Shown: piece after piece, positions 1 to 9,291 of the stretch
How positions within the stretch are numbered: position 1 is the first letter of the stretch
Layout of the letters: each line of letters opens with the position of its first letter
Assembly: GCF_036655075.1 (NCBI RefSeq)
Contig: NZ_JAVVQU010000002.1
Coordinates: 87,648-151,647, forward strand
Source: Holtiella sp036655075
GTDB taxonomy: Bacteria; Bacillota; Clostridia; Lachnospirales; Cellulosilyticaceae
DNA: 64,000 nt
Direction: 5' to 3'
Made by a program: the position numbers and the translations under genes
The notes under the pieces: generated by a model
What the model saw: only the letters and a program-made list of their open reading frames with translations
Told to the model about the DNA's origin: nothing
The model's database searches: none

Positions 1-807
1 TGGTTTATTAGTTACAGCCTTAACAGATAACGCTGCACCACCTCTGTTATCACTATCAAGCTTAGTCATAACAATACCATCGATGCCTAATGCTTCATTA
101 AAAGATTCTGCTACGTTAACAGCATCTTGCCCTGTCATCGCATCTACAACCAATAAGATTTCTCTTGGTTTAACTTCTGCTTTAATGAATTTTAGCTCGT
201 CCATAAGCACTTCGTCAATATGTAGACGACCTGCTGTATCTAAAAGGACTACATCATAATTATTTTCTCTTGCATGGGCCATTCCCGCTTTTGCAATATC
301 TACCGGGTTATGGTCTGTACCTAAAGAAAATACTGGAACATTAACTTGCTTACCTACTTTCATAAGCTGGTCAATAGCGGCTGGACGATACACGTCACAT
401 CCTACTAATAAAGGTCTTTTCCCTTGTGATTTAATAAGGGCAGCTAGCTTTCCACTTGTTGTGGTTTTACCAGCACCTTGAAGACCGACCATCATAATTG
501 GTGTAATACCCTTTGAAGCAAAAGCAATTTTGCTTTGAGCGCCACCCATTAATGCAACAAGTTCATCATTAACAATCTTGATTACTTGTTGCCCTGGTGT
601 TAAACTTTCTAACACCTCTGTGCCTACTGCACGTTCTTCTATAGTTTTAATAAATTGTTTAACGACTTTGAAGTTAACATCTGCTTCTAAAAGGGCAAGT
701 TTAACTTCTCTCAATGCCATTTTTACATCTTTGTCGCTAAGTTTCCCTTTACTTTTAAGCTGTTTAAAAACTTCTTGTAATTTGGTTGATAATTGATCAA
801 AGGCCAT
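1..807 (-). CDS. ffh: Signal recognition particle GTPase Ffh (C-terminal part outside window)
   Basis: Ffh binds the SRP RNA and signal peptides and delivers ribosomes making membrane or secreted proteins to FtsY. The visible 269 residues begin at an ATG (805-807) behind an AGGAGG site. They hold the N domain (about 1-85) and most of the G domain: P-loop GLQGAGKTT near residues 108-116, DTAGR near 190, and TKLD followed by a GG pair near 250. The methionine-rich M domain lies beyond the left edge, so the gene is cut by the window and not broken. It follows ylxM by 14 bases in the order ftsY-ylxM-ffh, so both SRP GTPases sit in one operon. Confidence 0.97.
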   Translation of the reverse strand, partial: MAFDQLSTKLQEVFKQLKSKGKLSDKDVKMALREVKLALLEADVNFKVVKQFIKTIEERAVGTEVLESLTPGQQVIKIVNDELVALMGGAQSKIAFASKGITPIMMVGLQGAGKTTTSGKLAALIKSQGKRPLLVGCDVYRPAAIDQLMKVGKQVNVPVFSLGTDHNPVDIAKAGMAHARENNYDVVLLDTAGRLHIDEVLMDELKFIKAEVKPREILLVVDAMTGQDAVNVAESFNEALGIDGIVMTKLDSDNRGGAALSVKAVTNKP

Positions 808-821
808 TTTCGGAAGTCCTC

Positions 822-1175
822 CTACATTTCACTTGACAATTGTTCAAGAAGTGCAATGGCTTCTTGCAATTGCTTTTCTTTTTCTGTTTCACCACTTGGT
901 GAAAATTGTTTAAGTTTATCTTTTACTTCTGTAAGAATCTTTTCCTGTGTGACGTATTTTGTCCATAAGCCTAACTTGCTCTCAAGATCAAGCATCTTGT
1001 GCTCAGCTTTCTTAATGGTGTCAAAAACGCTTTGGCGGCTAATATTGTAGGTTGTGGCGAGTTCACCGAGCGATAAATCGTCAAAATAGTAACGCATCAG
1101 TAAGTCACGTTGTTTGTCTGTGAGTAGTGACTCATAAAAATCATATAAATAACTAACTTCAACAAACTTCTCCAT
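822..1175 (-). CDS. ylxM: YlxM/p13 family helix-turn-helix protein
   Basis: This 117-residue protein belongs to the UPF0122/YlxM family, almost always encoded just before ffh. Members have a sigma-factor-like helix-turn-helix and in streptococci act with the SRP pathway. The HTH is seen around residues 30-65 (GELATTYNISRQSVFDTI). The C-terminal third is charged and probably helical. Here it lies between ftsY and ffh, and its stop precedes the ffh start by 14 bases, so it is cotranscribed with ffh. The family is assigned from sequence and context. Its exact role, whether regulator or SRP accessory factor, is not settled by the sequence. Confidence 0.93.
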   Translation of the reverse strand: MEKFVEVSYLYDFYESLLTDKQRDLLMRYYFDDLSLGELATTYNISRQSVFDTIKKAEHKMLDLESKLGLWTKYVTQEKILTEVKDKLKQFSPSGETEKEKQLQEAIALLEQLSSEM

Positions 1176-1255
1176 ACAACACCCCCTAGCTGTCAGCCTC
1201 TTTTGCTTTACAGATGAATTATAAAGAATAACTTATAGTTTGTCAACTCTATTTT

Positions 1256-2691
1256 TTATTTCTGTTGAAATAATGCTGCTGCAAAGGCTACAGGGTCAAA
1301 CGGTTGAAGGTCATCTATCTTCTCACCTACACCTATATATTTAACAGGTACATTTAAGTTTTCACAAATCCCTACAACAGCCCCGCCTTTTGCAGTTCCA
1401 TCGAGTTTTGTCAAAATGATGCCATCTACACTTGCAACTTCTTTAAATACTTTTACTTGAGAGATGGCATTTTGACCTGTTGTAGCATCTAATACAATCA
1501 GCACTTCTTTGTGTGCTTCTGGGTATTCACGTTCAATGATACGCCCCATCTTTTCAAGTTCTTTCATTAAATTCGTTTTATTTTGAAGACGCCCTGCTGT
1601 ATCACAGATGAGTAAATCACATTTTCTAGATTTAGCGGCCTTAATGCCATCGTAGACAACGGCTGCTGGATCTGAGCCTTCTTCATGTTTAATAAGTGGT
1701 GTCTGGGAACGATCTGCCCAAATTTGAAGTTGCTCAATAGCCGCTGCACGGAAAGTATCTGCTGCTGCTAAAACAACATTTTTACCTTCATCTTTAAATT
1801 GATAAGCAAGTTTCCCAATTGTTGTTGTTTTACCTACACCGTTTACACCAATCACTAAAATAACATTAGGCTTGCCTTCTTCAATAAGTGGTTTCCATTC
1901 ATGTGCAGTTAAAATGCCTGTAATAATATCTTGTAGTGCTTGTTTTAAATCATTAGGCTCTGTAATTTTTTCAACTTTAACTTTTTCACGAAGTTTTGCC
2001 ATAATGTTCATGGTTGTCTCTACACCAAAGTCAGCCATAATTAAGGCTTCTTCTAACTCTTCGTATAAATCTTCATCGATTTTTTTAAAACCTTTTAGTA
2101 CATCATCTACTGCACCTAAAAATTGGTCACGTGTTTTAGTTAGTCCACTAAACAACTTAGAGAAGAGGCCCTGTTTCTTAGGTGCTTCTTCTGTACTTTC
2201 CGCTTGCTTAGCTTCCTCTGCTACTCTTGCAGCTTCTGCTTGTTTAGCTTCTTCTACTATTCTTGCGGCTTCCGCTTGTTTAGCTTCCGCTGCTACTCTT
2301 GCGGCTTCCGCTTGTTTAGCTTCTTCTGCTACTCTTGCAGCTTCTGCTTGTTTAGCTTCTTCTACTATTCTTGCGGCTTNNNNNNNNNNNNNNNNNNNNN
2401 NNNNNNNNNNNNNNNNNNNNNNNNNNNNNNNNNNNNNNNNNNNNNNNNNNNNNNNNNNNNNNNNNNNNNNNNNNNNNNNTCTGCTACTCTTGCAGCTTCT
2501 GCTTGTTTAGCTTCTTCTACTATTCTTGCGGCTTCCGCTTGTTTAGCTTCCTCTGTTGCTCTTGCAGCTTCTGCTTGTTTAGTTTCTTCTGCTATTCTTG
2601 CTTCTTCCTGTATTTGACTTGCTTGTATTGGTGCTACCTCAGTTGCCTGACTCTCTTCTTTTCTTTTGAAAAACTTTTTGAAAAATGACAC
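1256..2691 (-). CDS. ftsY: SRP receptor FtsY with repetitive N-terminal extension, interrupted by an assembly gap
   Basis: FtsY is the membrane-associated receptor GTPase for Ffh. It begins at a GTG (2689-2691) after AAGGAGG, which overlaps the smc stop. After a basic start (MSFFKKFFKRK, likely membrane contact) comes a long Ala/Glu/Lys/Gln repeat of 12-residue units such as EEAKQAEAARVA. The conserved NG domain follows, with P-loop GVNGVGKTTT, DTAGRLQNKT and TKLDGTAKGG. Exactly 100 N bases (2380-2479) fall in the repeat. Because 100 is not a multiple of three, the two coding parts appear in different frames, but both are open right up to the gap. I therefore read one intact gene of unknown true length and not a frameshift. 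A TTG at 2153-2155 is an internal codon, not the start. Confidence 0.93.
2197..2610 (-). repeat. 36-bp tandem repeat coding an Ala/Glu/Lys/Gln helix in FtsY
   Basis: Units of 36 bp encode 12-residue blocks alternating forms ending RVA, RIV or RAT. Two alternating versions give a 72-bp higher-order period. About five units are visible left of the gap and three right of it. The repeat makes an acidic/basic helical linker between the N-terminal basic patch and the GTPase. Copy number is unknown because the assembly gap lies inside it. Confidence 0.9.
2380..2479. other. Assembly gap (100 N)
   Basis: Exactly 100 undetermined bases, the usual placeholder for a gap of unknown size. Both flanks are the same 36-bp repeat, so the gap most likely reflects repeat collapse in short-read assembly. 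Confidence 0.98.
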
Positions 2692-2703
2692 GCTTAGTCC
2701 TCC

Positions 2704-5700
2704 TTAACTTGTCTTCTTATCTAAATATTTTGTTGCCTCTTCAAGTTTAATTGAAAGGACAGTTGAAACCCCACGCTCTTGCATCGTGACACCATATAGC
2801 GTATCAGCTCGTTCCATTGTACCTTTTCTATGTGTAATAACAATAAATTGTGTATCTTTTGAGAGACTTCCTAAATACTCTGCAAAACGTAATACGTTGG
2901 CATCATCTAAAGCTGCCTCAATCTCATCAAGTACACAAAATGGAGATGGTTTAAGTTTTAAAATCCCAAAGAGCAATGCAATGGCGGTTAGCGTTCTTTC
3001 ACCCCCTGAAAGTAATGTCATGTTTTGAAGCTTTTTACCTGGTGGTTTTGCAATAATCTCAATCCCAGACTCTAAAATATTTTCTTCATCTACCAACTGT
3101 AAGAAGGCCATTCCTCCTCCAAAAAGTTCTTGGAAAACATAACTAAAGTTTTCTGCAATAACGCTAAACTGCTCTCTGAAAATTTCATGCATTTTAGCTG
3201 TGAGCTGGTCAATGAGTTCCATCAAGCCTGCTTCTGCTTTTTCAATATCTTGTCTTTGTTCAGATAAGAACTCAAAGCGTGTCTTAGTTTCATCAAACTC
3301 CACAACAGCATTGACATTGACATGTCCAATCACCTTAATCTGTGCACGTAACCTGTCACTTTGTTTCTTCATCTCAACAAGTGGTCCCATATCCTTTTTA
3401 AAAGGCAGACAAGCTGAATAGGTCAGTTCATATTGATCCCACATAGTATCACTTTGTTTCTTCTCTTCAAGATCAACCATTTCTTTCTTCGTTGTAAGCC
3501 TATAATTCTCTTCTTTTAAGTTAGCTATACGTTCTGAAACCTTTTCTAACGCTTGATCATAGCTTGCAAGTGTCTCCTCAAGTTTAATACGCCCTTGCTC
3601 TAAATCTACTTTTCCTTGTTTAGAGGCTTCAATGGCTTCACCTAACTTTTGGATTTTCACCTGTGCTTCTTCTATGACTTCATGAATCTTTTTCTCATCT
3701 TTTATGAGAGAGTCTTTACGTTCTACAATACTTAAATGTTGTTCATCTGTATTATTTAGGTTGTGCTCTAAAGTTTTCAGTTGTTCTTCAATATGTTTGC
3801 GATTTTGCACAAGTGTAGAGAGGGCTATCTTTTCCTCTGTCAAAGCATTTCTCAAGCTTTCACGTTGATTTTTCAAAGCTTCTAACTCTTGTTCAAGAGC
3901 CTTTAAGCTTTCTTGATCCATGACAATGGTTTCTTCTAGTGCTCGAATCTTCTCATAAACTTCATCTTTGCCTTTAGATGCTACTTCTTTAGCTTCTTCT
4001 ATTGCAAGTTTTTCTTCTACTAATTGAAGTTGAGACTGCTTAGTCAACTTGAGGCTATTTTCTCCTTTATCAATATCTAAGATAATAGCGGTCTCTGTTT
4101 CTTTAAGACTTTCACATTTTTTATAAGTGGCTTCCCACTCGATGCGTAATGTCTCTCTTTGTGCCTCTTTTTCCTTAAGTCTATCACTTAGAGTATGTGT
4201 CTCTTGCTCCAGTTGTACGTACAGCTCTTGCAACTCTTTAAGCTCCCTTGTACGCGCAAAAATATTATTTTTATTATTTTTGCTTGCCCCACCACTTAAA
4301 GACCCACCTGCGTGGAAGACTTCTCCGTCTATGGTTACAATTTTATAGCGGTATTTGTACTTACGAGCAATAGCTGAAGCATTGTTCATATCATCTACAA
4401 TGAGGATGCGCCCAAGTAAGTTAGCCACGATAGGCTTATACAATGCCTCAAATGTAACTACTTCACTCCCAAGACCTAAGAAACCTGGTTCTTGACGTAG
4501 GGCTTCTATATCTTGTACAGCCCCAAAAGTTTGAATGGTATCTAATGGTAAGAACGTTACTTTACTAATATTACGTTGTTTCATAAGCTGAATCATCGCC
4601 TTAGCATCTCGCTCAGTCTGGGTGACCACATTTTGCATAGCCCCACCTAGTGCTGTCACAATAGCAATTTCATAGGCCTTAGGTACTTGGATTAAATCTG
4701 CTGTAATTCCTAAGATGCCTTTCCATTTGCTCTCATCTTGCTTTTTCAAGGTCAGTACTTGCTTAACGCTTTGGTAATAGCCTTCAAAGTCATTTTTAAC
4801 TTGCTCTAACCAACCTATTTGGCGCTTAGCTTGTTCTTTCTTTTGGGCATTGGTATGCCAATTACGCTCAAGTTCTGTAAGCGTTTCTTGTATAGTCTTT
4901 CTTTGCACTTCTAAAGCATTAAAAGTTGTTTTAGCTGCTTCTAAGGCTTCTTTTGTTTCCTTTTCCTTCTTACGCCCAACTTGTACACTGACTTCTTGGT
5001 GGGTAATCTCACTATTTAAGCTCTGAATGGCTTCTGTAAGCTGCGTATAACGATAATCCATCTGTTCCTCAATAGAACTTTGTTTATCAATCTCAGATCT
5101 TAACAGGTCGATTTGGTGGACCTTGTCAAATACTTCTGCTTTAGAACTTTCTAAGTTTTTTTCTTTTTGTTCTAAGTCTTTTTGCTCTTCTTCAAATTCT
5201 TTTTCTCTTTTGATTAATCGCTCCCGTTTAGTTACCTCTTCCAGTTCTAATGCTGTGCCCTTAACCTTTAAGACTTGATACTCATTTTGCATCATTTCTT
5301 TATAGTCTTGTTGCTTCTTCGTATCTTTGTCGATTTGTTCCATCAGTTGATGAATACTACTAATACGCTCTTGGCTAATTTGAATCCCTGATCGTTGATG
5401 TTGTTGCTCTTTTTCTAAGTCACTAATATGATTTAAAAGCTTTTCAAGTTCTCTAAAAAGCGCTTCACGCTTTGCTTTGCTTGCTGCTTGCTTTTCACCA
5501 ATCTCATCTTTTTGTCTGTTTGTCGCTACTAACTCTTGGGTAATGCCCTCTAAGTTTTCATTAAGTCTCGTCGTATCTTGTTTAATACGCTCCACTTCTT
5601 CAATATAGAGATTGATGTCAATCTCCTTCAATTCATCTTTGAGTTTCCAATACGCCTTTGTCTTTTCCGCTTCTTTTTCTAGAGGTTCTAGACGGGATTC

Positions 5701-6294
5701 AATCTCACTCATAATATCGTGGATACGGAGTAAGTTCTCCCTTTCTTTGTCTAGCTTTCTTTCTGCTTCTAGACGGCGTACTTTATATTTATAAATCCCA
5801 GCTGCCTCTTCAAACAAGCTACGTCGGTCTTCTGGTTTAGAACTTAAAATCTTATCGATTTGACCTTGTCCAATAATAGAGTATCCTTCTTTACCAATCC
5901 CTGTATCCATAAAAAGCTCTTGAATGTCTTTTAATCTACATGGAGACCCGTTGATAAAGTATTCACTCTCACCTGAGCGATAAACACGTCTTTTAATGAC
6001 GACTTCATCATACTCAATAGATAAAACATGGTCATCATTTTTAATAAACATGGATACTTCTGCATAACCTAAAGATTTTCGTTTCTCAGTTCCTGCAAAA
6101 ATAATGTCTTCCATCTTAGTTCCACGAAGTGTTTTTGCACTTTGCTCACCAAGAACCCATCTAATAGCATCTGCAACGTTACTTTTACCACTTCCATTCG
6201 GTCCAATAACGGCTGTTATGCCTTGTGGAATGTTCAGCTTAACAGCATCACCGAAAGACTTAAATCCATGTATCTCTATTTTCGCTAGATACAT
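2704..6294 (-). CDS. smc: Chromosome condensation ATPase SMC
   Basis: SMC dimers with ScpA and ScpB compact and segregate the chromosome. The 1196 residues have the full layout: N-terminal ATPase half with Walker A GPNGSGKS at 31-38, a first long coiled coil (about 170-500), a hinge (about 515-680), a second coiled coil (about 690-1020), and the C-terminal half with signature LSGGE and Walker B VLDEIEAALDD. Length is typical. A GAGGTG site precedes the ATG, eight bases after the rnc stop. The order rnc-smc-ftsY is the standard Firmicute arrangement. scpA and scpB are not in this window. Confidence 0.98.
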   Translation of the reverse strand: MYLAKIEIHGFKSFGDAVKLNIPQGITAVIGPNGSGKSNVADAIRWVLGEQSAKTLRGTKMEDIIFAGTEKRKSLGYAEVSMFIKNDDHVLSIEYDEVVIKRRVYRSGESEYFINGSPCRLKDIQELFMDTGIGKEGYSIIGQGQIDKILSSKPEDRRSLFEEAAGIYKYKVRRLEAERKLDKERENLLRIHDIMSEIESRLEPLEKEAEKTKAYWKLKDELKEIDINLYIEEVERIKQDTTRLNENLEGITQELVATNRQKDEIGEKQAASKAKREALFRELEKLLNHISDLEKEQQHQRSGIQISQERISSIHQLMEQIDKDTKKQQDYKEMMQNEYQVLKVKGTALELEEVTKRERLIKREKEFEEEQKDLEQKEKNLESSKAEVFDKVHQIDLLRSEIDKQSSIEEQMDYRYTQLTEAIQSLNSEITHQEVSVQVGRKKEKETKEALEAAKTTFNALEVQRKTIQETLTELERNWHTNAQKKEQAKRQIGWLEQVKNDFEGYYQSVKQVLTLKKQDESKWKGILGITADLIQVPKAYEIAIVTALGGAMQNVVTQTERDAKAMIQLMKQRNISKVTFLPLDTIQTFGAVQDIEALRQEPGFLGLGSEVVTFEALYKPIVANLLGRILIVDDMNNASAIARKYKYRYKIVTIDGEVFHAGGSLSGGASKNNKNNIFARTRELKELQELYVQLEQETHTLSDRLKEKEAQRETLRIEWEATYKKCESLKETETAIILDIDKGENSLKLTKQSQLQLVEEKLAIEEAKEVASKGKDEVYEKIRALEETIVMDQESLKALEQELEALKNQRESLRNALTEEKIALSTLVQNRKHIEEQLKTLEHNLNNTDEQHLSIVERKDSLIKDEKKIHEVIEEAQVKIQKLGEAIEASKQGKVDLEQGRIKLEETLASYDQALEKVSERIANLKEENYRLTTKKEMVDLEEKKQSDTMWDQYELTYSACLPFKKDMGPLVEMKKQSDRLRAQIKVIGHVNVNAVVEFDETKTRFEFLSEQRQDIEKAEAGLMELIDQLTAKMHEIFREQFSVIAENFSYVFQELFGGGMAFLQLVDEENILESGIEIIAKPPGKKLQNMTLLSGGERTLTAIALLFGILKLKPSPFCVLDEIEAALDDANVLRFAEYLGSLSKDTQFIVITHRKGTMERADTLYGVTMQERGVSTVLSIKLEEATKYLDKKTS

Positions 6295-6308
6295 ATATCA
6301 CCTCATCA

Positions 6309-7028
6309 TTATTTTTCCAATGCTTTTAATGCTGTTTGAGCGGCATGTTGCTCCGCTTCTTTTTTACTTTTACCAATGCCTTTTCCTAGGCATATTTCTC
6401 CATGATAAACAGCTACATAAAAATCTTTATCATGATCTGGACCCTTCTCATCTACTACTTCATAGTGCAGAGGTTGTGTACTTTCCTTTTGAATATTTTC
6501 TTGTAAAATCGTTTTGAAATCCGTATAGAGTGCATCGACAGATAAATGGTCTACATTTTTAATTAATGTAGAGGTTAAAAACTCTACAACATCTTCAAAC
6601 TGACCATCTACAAAAATAGCCCCTGTAATGGCTTCAAAAGCATCTGCTAGAATGGAGTTACGTGTACGTCCTCCTGTCATCTCTTCACCTTTGCCAAGCA
6701 GGATATACTCACCTAACTCCATAATACGTGCACTTCTTGCTAGTGATCCTTCACATACAATACTCGCACGTATTTTTGACAAATCACCTTCTGGCATAAC
6801 CGGATACTTATCAAATAAGTACTTACTAATAATAAGATCTAAAATGGCATCTCCCAAAAATTCTAGGCGCTCATTATCTTTCATTTGTAAATTGCGGTGC
6901 TCATTGGCAAAAGATCTATGGGTAACCGCATTTTTTAAATGTTCTAAAACCTTGAACTTATAGCCCATACGTGCCTCAAGTTCTAAGAGTTGCTTTTGAC
7001 TCATGATATTTCCTAACTTTTTGTGCAT
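6309..7028 (-). CDS. rnc: Ribonuclease III
   Basis: RNase III cuts double-stranded RNA, including rRNA precursors. From the chosen ATG the protein has 239 residues. The catalytic signature NERLEFLGDA is at 52-61, followed by the second acidic cluster near 125 (DAFEAITGA). A C-terminal double-stranded RNA-binding domain starts near residue 165 and ends in KKEAEQHAAQTAL. I chose the start at 7028 because an AGGAG lies eight bases upstream. An in-frame start ten codons earlier has no such site, and an ATG nine codons in is possible. A terminator separates it from acpP, so some transcription may start between them. Confidence 0.97.
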   Translation of the reverse strand: MHKKLGNIMSQKQLLELEARMGYKFKVLEHLKNAVTHRSFANEHRNLQMKDNERLEFLGDAILDLIISKYLFDKYPVMPEGDLSKIRASIVCEGSLARSARIMELGEYILLGKGEEMTGGRTRNSILADAFEAITGAIFVDGQFEDVVEFLTSTLIKNVDHLSVDALYTDFKTILQENIQKESTQPLHYEVVDEKGPDHDKDFYVAVYHGEICLGKGIGKSKKEAEQHAAQTALKALEK

Positions 7029-7122
7029 ATTAATCGCTCCTAATTTAAGTGATTGCACACTTTAAATAGATTGTTGAATAATTAAAGTGTTTACCTATTC
7101 AACATCCTACTTAAGATATGCG

Positions 7123-7143
7123 AAAAGCCCCGCAAAGCGAGGC
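7123..7143 (-). terminator. Terminator-like hairpin after acpP
   Basis: On the minus strand GCCTCGC, loop TTT and GCGGGGC form a short GC-rich stem with one mismatch, followed by TTTT. It lies just past the acpP stop and could end or attenuate transcription into rnc. Confidence 0.6.
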
Positions 7144-7149
7144 CATTTA

Positions 7150-7386
7150 CTAATCTAATCCATTTGCTTGTTTAATGAATTCTACAACATCCCCTACCGT
7201 TGCAATATCTTCTGCATCCTCGTTGGAGATTTCCATATCAAATTCTTCTTCTAAAGCCATTATAATTTGAAAAATATCCAGAGAATCTGCATTGAGGTCA
7301 TCCCTAAAAGATGTTTCTAATGTTACATCTCCTTCTGAAATATTAAGCTGTTCACTAATAATTTCTCTGACTTTCTCAAATACCAT
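7150..7386 (-). CDS. acpP: Acyl carrier protein
   Basis: ACP carries growing acyl chains on a phosphopantetheine arm during fatty acid synthesis and feeds PlsX. The 78-residue acidic protein has the attachment motif DSLD with Ser35 and the usual four-helix pattern (FQIIMALEEEFDMEI after the serine). Its own sigma-A-type promoter lies upstream (7418-7446). It sits between plsX and rnc as in Bacillus, but fabD and fabG are missing from between plsX and acpP, so the rest of the fatty acid genes must be elsewhere. Confidence 0.97.
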   Translation of the reverse strand: MVFEKVREIISEQLNISEGDVTLETSFRDDLNADSLDIFQIIMALEEEFDMEISNEDAEDIATVGDVVEFIKQANGLD

Positions 7387-7417
7387 ACTAACACCTCTTA
7401 TGAAAATTTATACTTTG

Positions 7418-7446
7418 ATAATATTATATACATGTTTTGTAGTCAA
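7418..7446 (-). promoter_or_regulatory. Sigma-A promoter of acpP
   Basis: On the minus strand TTGACT is followed after 17 bases by TATTAT, about 35 bases before the acpP ATG. This suggests acpP is transcribed separately from plsX. Confidence 0.65.
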
Positions 7447-7452
7447 TATTAT

Positions 7453-8442
7453 TTAACTAAATTTTGAAGCTATTTTTTCCACTAATTGGTTTTCAATAAA
7501 CGCTTCAGTCTGTAAGATCGTCGCACAAATTTGCTCTCTCTTAGAGTTCCCATGGGTTTTCACAACAAGTCCATTGACACCTAAAAGTGGTGCGCCACCT
7601 TTAGAAGCATAATCAAACTTTTGTTTAATGTTTTTAATTCCCTTCATCATCAAGACTGCCGCCAGCTTAGTAATCCAGTTACGTTTGAACTCTGCTTTGA
7701 GCATAGAAAATACCCACATACCGAATCCTTCCATAAACTTTAAAACTACATTTCCAATAAAGGCATCACAAACTAAAACATCTGCTTCTCCAGTTGAAAT
7801 TTCTCTTGCTTCAATGTTGCCGATGAAGTTTATCTTTTCATCTTCTTTAAGGAGCTGATAAGCTTCTTTTGTTAAGCTATTGCCTTTTTCTTCTTCTGTA
7901 CCTACATTAATCAAACCTACTTTAGGATTTTTAACGCTCATACACTCTTGCATGTATACGGTGCCCATACGTGCAAATTGAGTCAGATAAGAAGGTTTAG
8001 CATCCATATTTGCACCACAATCAATAAGAAGTGTATTGCCTGCTTTAGTTGGGATAATAGGTGCTAGTGCAGGACGTTCCACACCTCGTATGCGTCCTAC
8101 AATTAAAGTTCCCCCAGCAAGCAATGCACCAGAGTTTCCAGCAGATACAAAGCCATCTACTTTTTTATCTTTAATCAGTTTTAAGCCAACCACCATGGAT
8201 GAGTCTTTTTTCGAGCGAATAGCACTAACAGGATGGTCTTCCATTGTAATACAGTCTTGGGCATCCACAATTTCAATTTTACTTGAATCGTATGTAATGT
8301 CCTTAAGCTTCTCACGAATCCTTGCTTCATTACCTACAAGTACAAGTGTACTCTTAACTTCCTTTGAAGCGAGGATACAGCCTTGAAGCACTTCATCTGG
8401 GGCATAATCTCCGCCCATAATATCTACTGCTATCTTTGGCAT
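7453..8442 (-). CDS. plsX: Phosphate acyltransferase PlsX
   Basis: PlsX converts acyl-ACP and phosphate to acyl-phosphate, the acyl donor for PlsY in phospholipid synthesis. The N-terminal motif MPKIAVDIMGGDYAPDE and internal signatures such as GFVSAGNSGALLAGG and LLIDCGANMD are characteristic. I chose the ATG at 8442 (329 residues) because AAAGG lies nine bases upstream. ATG codons at 8451 and 8448 are too near that site. Position beside acpP and downstream of rpmF matches the conserved yceD-rpmF-plsX order. No fapR regulator is present in the window. Confidence 0.96.
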   Translation of the reverse strand: MPKIAVDIMGGDYAPDEVLQGCILASKEVKSTLVLVGNEARIREKLKDITYDSSKIEIVDAQDCITMEDHPVSAIRSKKDSSMVVGLKLIKDKKVDGFVSAGNSGALLAGGTLIVGRIRGVERPALAPIIPTKAGNTLLIDCGANMDAKPSYLTQFARMGTVYMQECMSVKNPKVGLINVGTEEEKGNSLTKEAYQLLKEDEKINFIGNIEAREISTGEADVLVCDAFIGNVVLKFMEGFGMWVFSMLKAEFKRNWITKLAAVLMMKGIKNIKQKFDYASKGGAPLLGVNGLVVKTHGNSKREQICATILQTEAFIENQLVEKIASKFS

Positions 8443-8485
8443 TTTCATCATCCTTTATCTTTTACTACAAATTAACTAAATATGC

Positions 8486-8509
8486 AAAAAGACAGCATAT
8501 AGCTGCCTT
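8486..8509 (-). terminator. Terminator after rpmF
   Basis: Minus strand AAGGCAGC, loop TATAT and GCTGTCTT followed by TTT form a stem with one G-U pair. It lies between rpmF and plsX and could partly end the yceD-rpmF transcript. Confidence 0.65.
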
Positions 8510-8520
8510 ATTGCATAGGA

Positions 8521-8697
8521 TTAATCTACTTTAACTACAACGCGATTAGCGTAAGAACCACATGCTTTACAAACACGGTGTGGCATCATAAGTTCACCAC
8601 ATTTAGAACATTTTACTAAGTTAAGTGGAGAAAGTTTCCAATTTGCTTTACGTTGGTTTCTTCTTGCTTTACTCGTCTTTCTTTTTGGTACTGCCAT
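8521..8697 (-). CDS. rpmF: 50S ribosomal protein L32
   Basis: L32 is a small protein of the large ribosomal subunit. The 58-residue product starts MAVPKRKTSKARR, as in all L32 proteins. It carries four cysteines at 30, 33, 43 and 46 in two CxxC pairs, the zinc-binding form. The start has AGGAGG upstream with good spacing. It lies 19 bases after yceD, the usual partner, and both are served by the promoter at 9259-9287. Confidence 0.97.
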   Translation of the reverse strand: MAVPKRKTSKARRNQRKANWKLSPLNLVKCSKCGELMMPHRVCKACGSYANRVVVKVD

Positions 8698-8716
8698 GTT
8701 AACACCTCCTCAGTTG

Positions 8717-9226
8717 CTATTCTTTGCTATTAAGACAAAAAATATCTTTTAGCGCCTCTAGTCTTGGGTCAATGTCAGCCTTTTCACATGTACATGTATC
8801 TACATTTAAGTTGGCACCGCATTTGAGGCACATGCCTTTGCAATTGTCTTTGCAGACAGCTTTCATTGGCATAGCCATTGCTATACTTTCTAAAATGGAA
8901 TCTGACAGGTCAATACTAGATCTTGTCACACGTTTAATATCCTCATCCTCTAAAAGCAATTGCTCACTGTTAGAAAATTGGTCATCAAGTATGGCATGAA
9001 GAGGATATTCAAACGTACGCATGCAACGATCACAAATCATTTCTAGTGTGACATCGACATAGCCTGTTACAGCGAAAAGCTCTTGTCTTTTCTCGATGGT
9101 CCCATATACTCTTGCTTTGTAATCTGTCACCTTGCTTAACAAACGTAGATTTGTTAGAGAGATTTGAACCTCTTCATCAAACTCTAGTGTGTCTTGTTTT
9201 GTAAGTGTCTGGATATTTATTATCAT
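8717..9226 (-). CDS. yceD: YceD/DUF177 family protein, 23S rRNA accumulation protein
   Basis: YceD proteins are encoded beside rpmF throughout bacteria and plants and are linked to 23S rRNA processing or stability. The 169-residue protein has the central CDRCMRTFEYPL motif and a C-terminal cysteine cluster (CKDNCKGMCLKCGANLN, then CTC) that probably binds metal. A GGAG lies nine bases before the ATG. The promoter at 9259-9287 is just upstream, so yceD is the first gene of the yceD-rpmF unit. Family assignment is secure; biochemical function is not. Confidence 0.92.
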   Translation of the reverse strand: MIINIQTLTKQDTLEFDEEVQISLTNLRLLSKVTDYKARVYGTIEKRQELFAVTGYVDVTLEMICDRCMRTFEYPLHAILDDQFSNSEQLLLEDEDIKRVTRSSIDLSDSILESIAMAMPMKAVCKDNCKGMCLKCGANLNVDTCTCEKADIDPRLEALKDIFCLNSKE

Positions 9227-9258
9227 TCGTTTTCACTCCACTAGGTAACACTTCTGTA

Positions 9259-9287
9259 ATTATACATAGCTTAGGATATTTTGTCAA
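9259..9287 (-). promoter_or_regulatory. Consensus sigma-A promoter of yceD-rpmF
   Basis: Minus strand shows a perfect TTGACA, 17-base spacer and perfect TATAAT. It lies just downstream of the ackA stop and about 30 bases before the yceD start. This is the strongest promoter match in the window. Confidence 0.85.
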
Positions 9288-9291
9288 TGCA

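Noticed and set aside
1872..2510. Long plus-strand open frames opposite ftsY (Ser/Ala/Cys/Leu-rich)
   Set aside because: They are the antisense of the Ala/Glu/Lys/Gln repeat and of the GTPase coding sequence, with no ribosome site and no family match.
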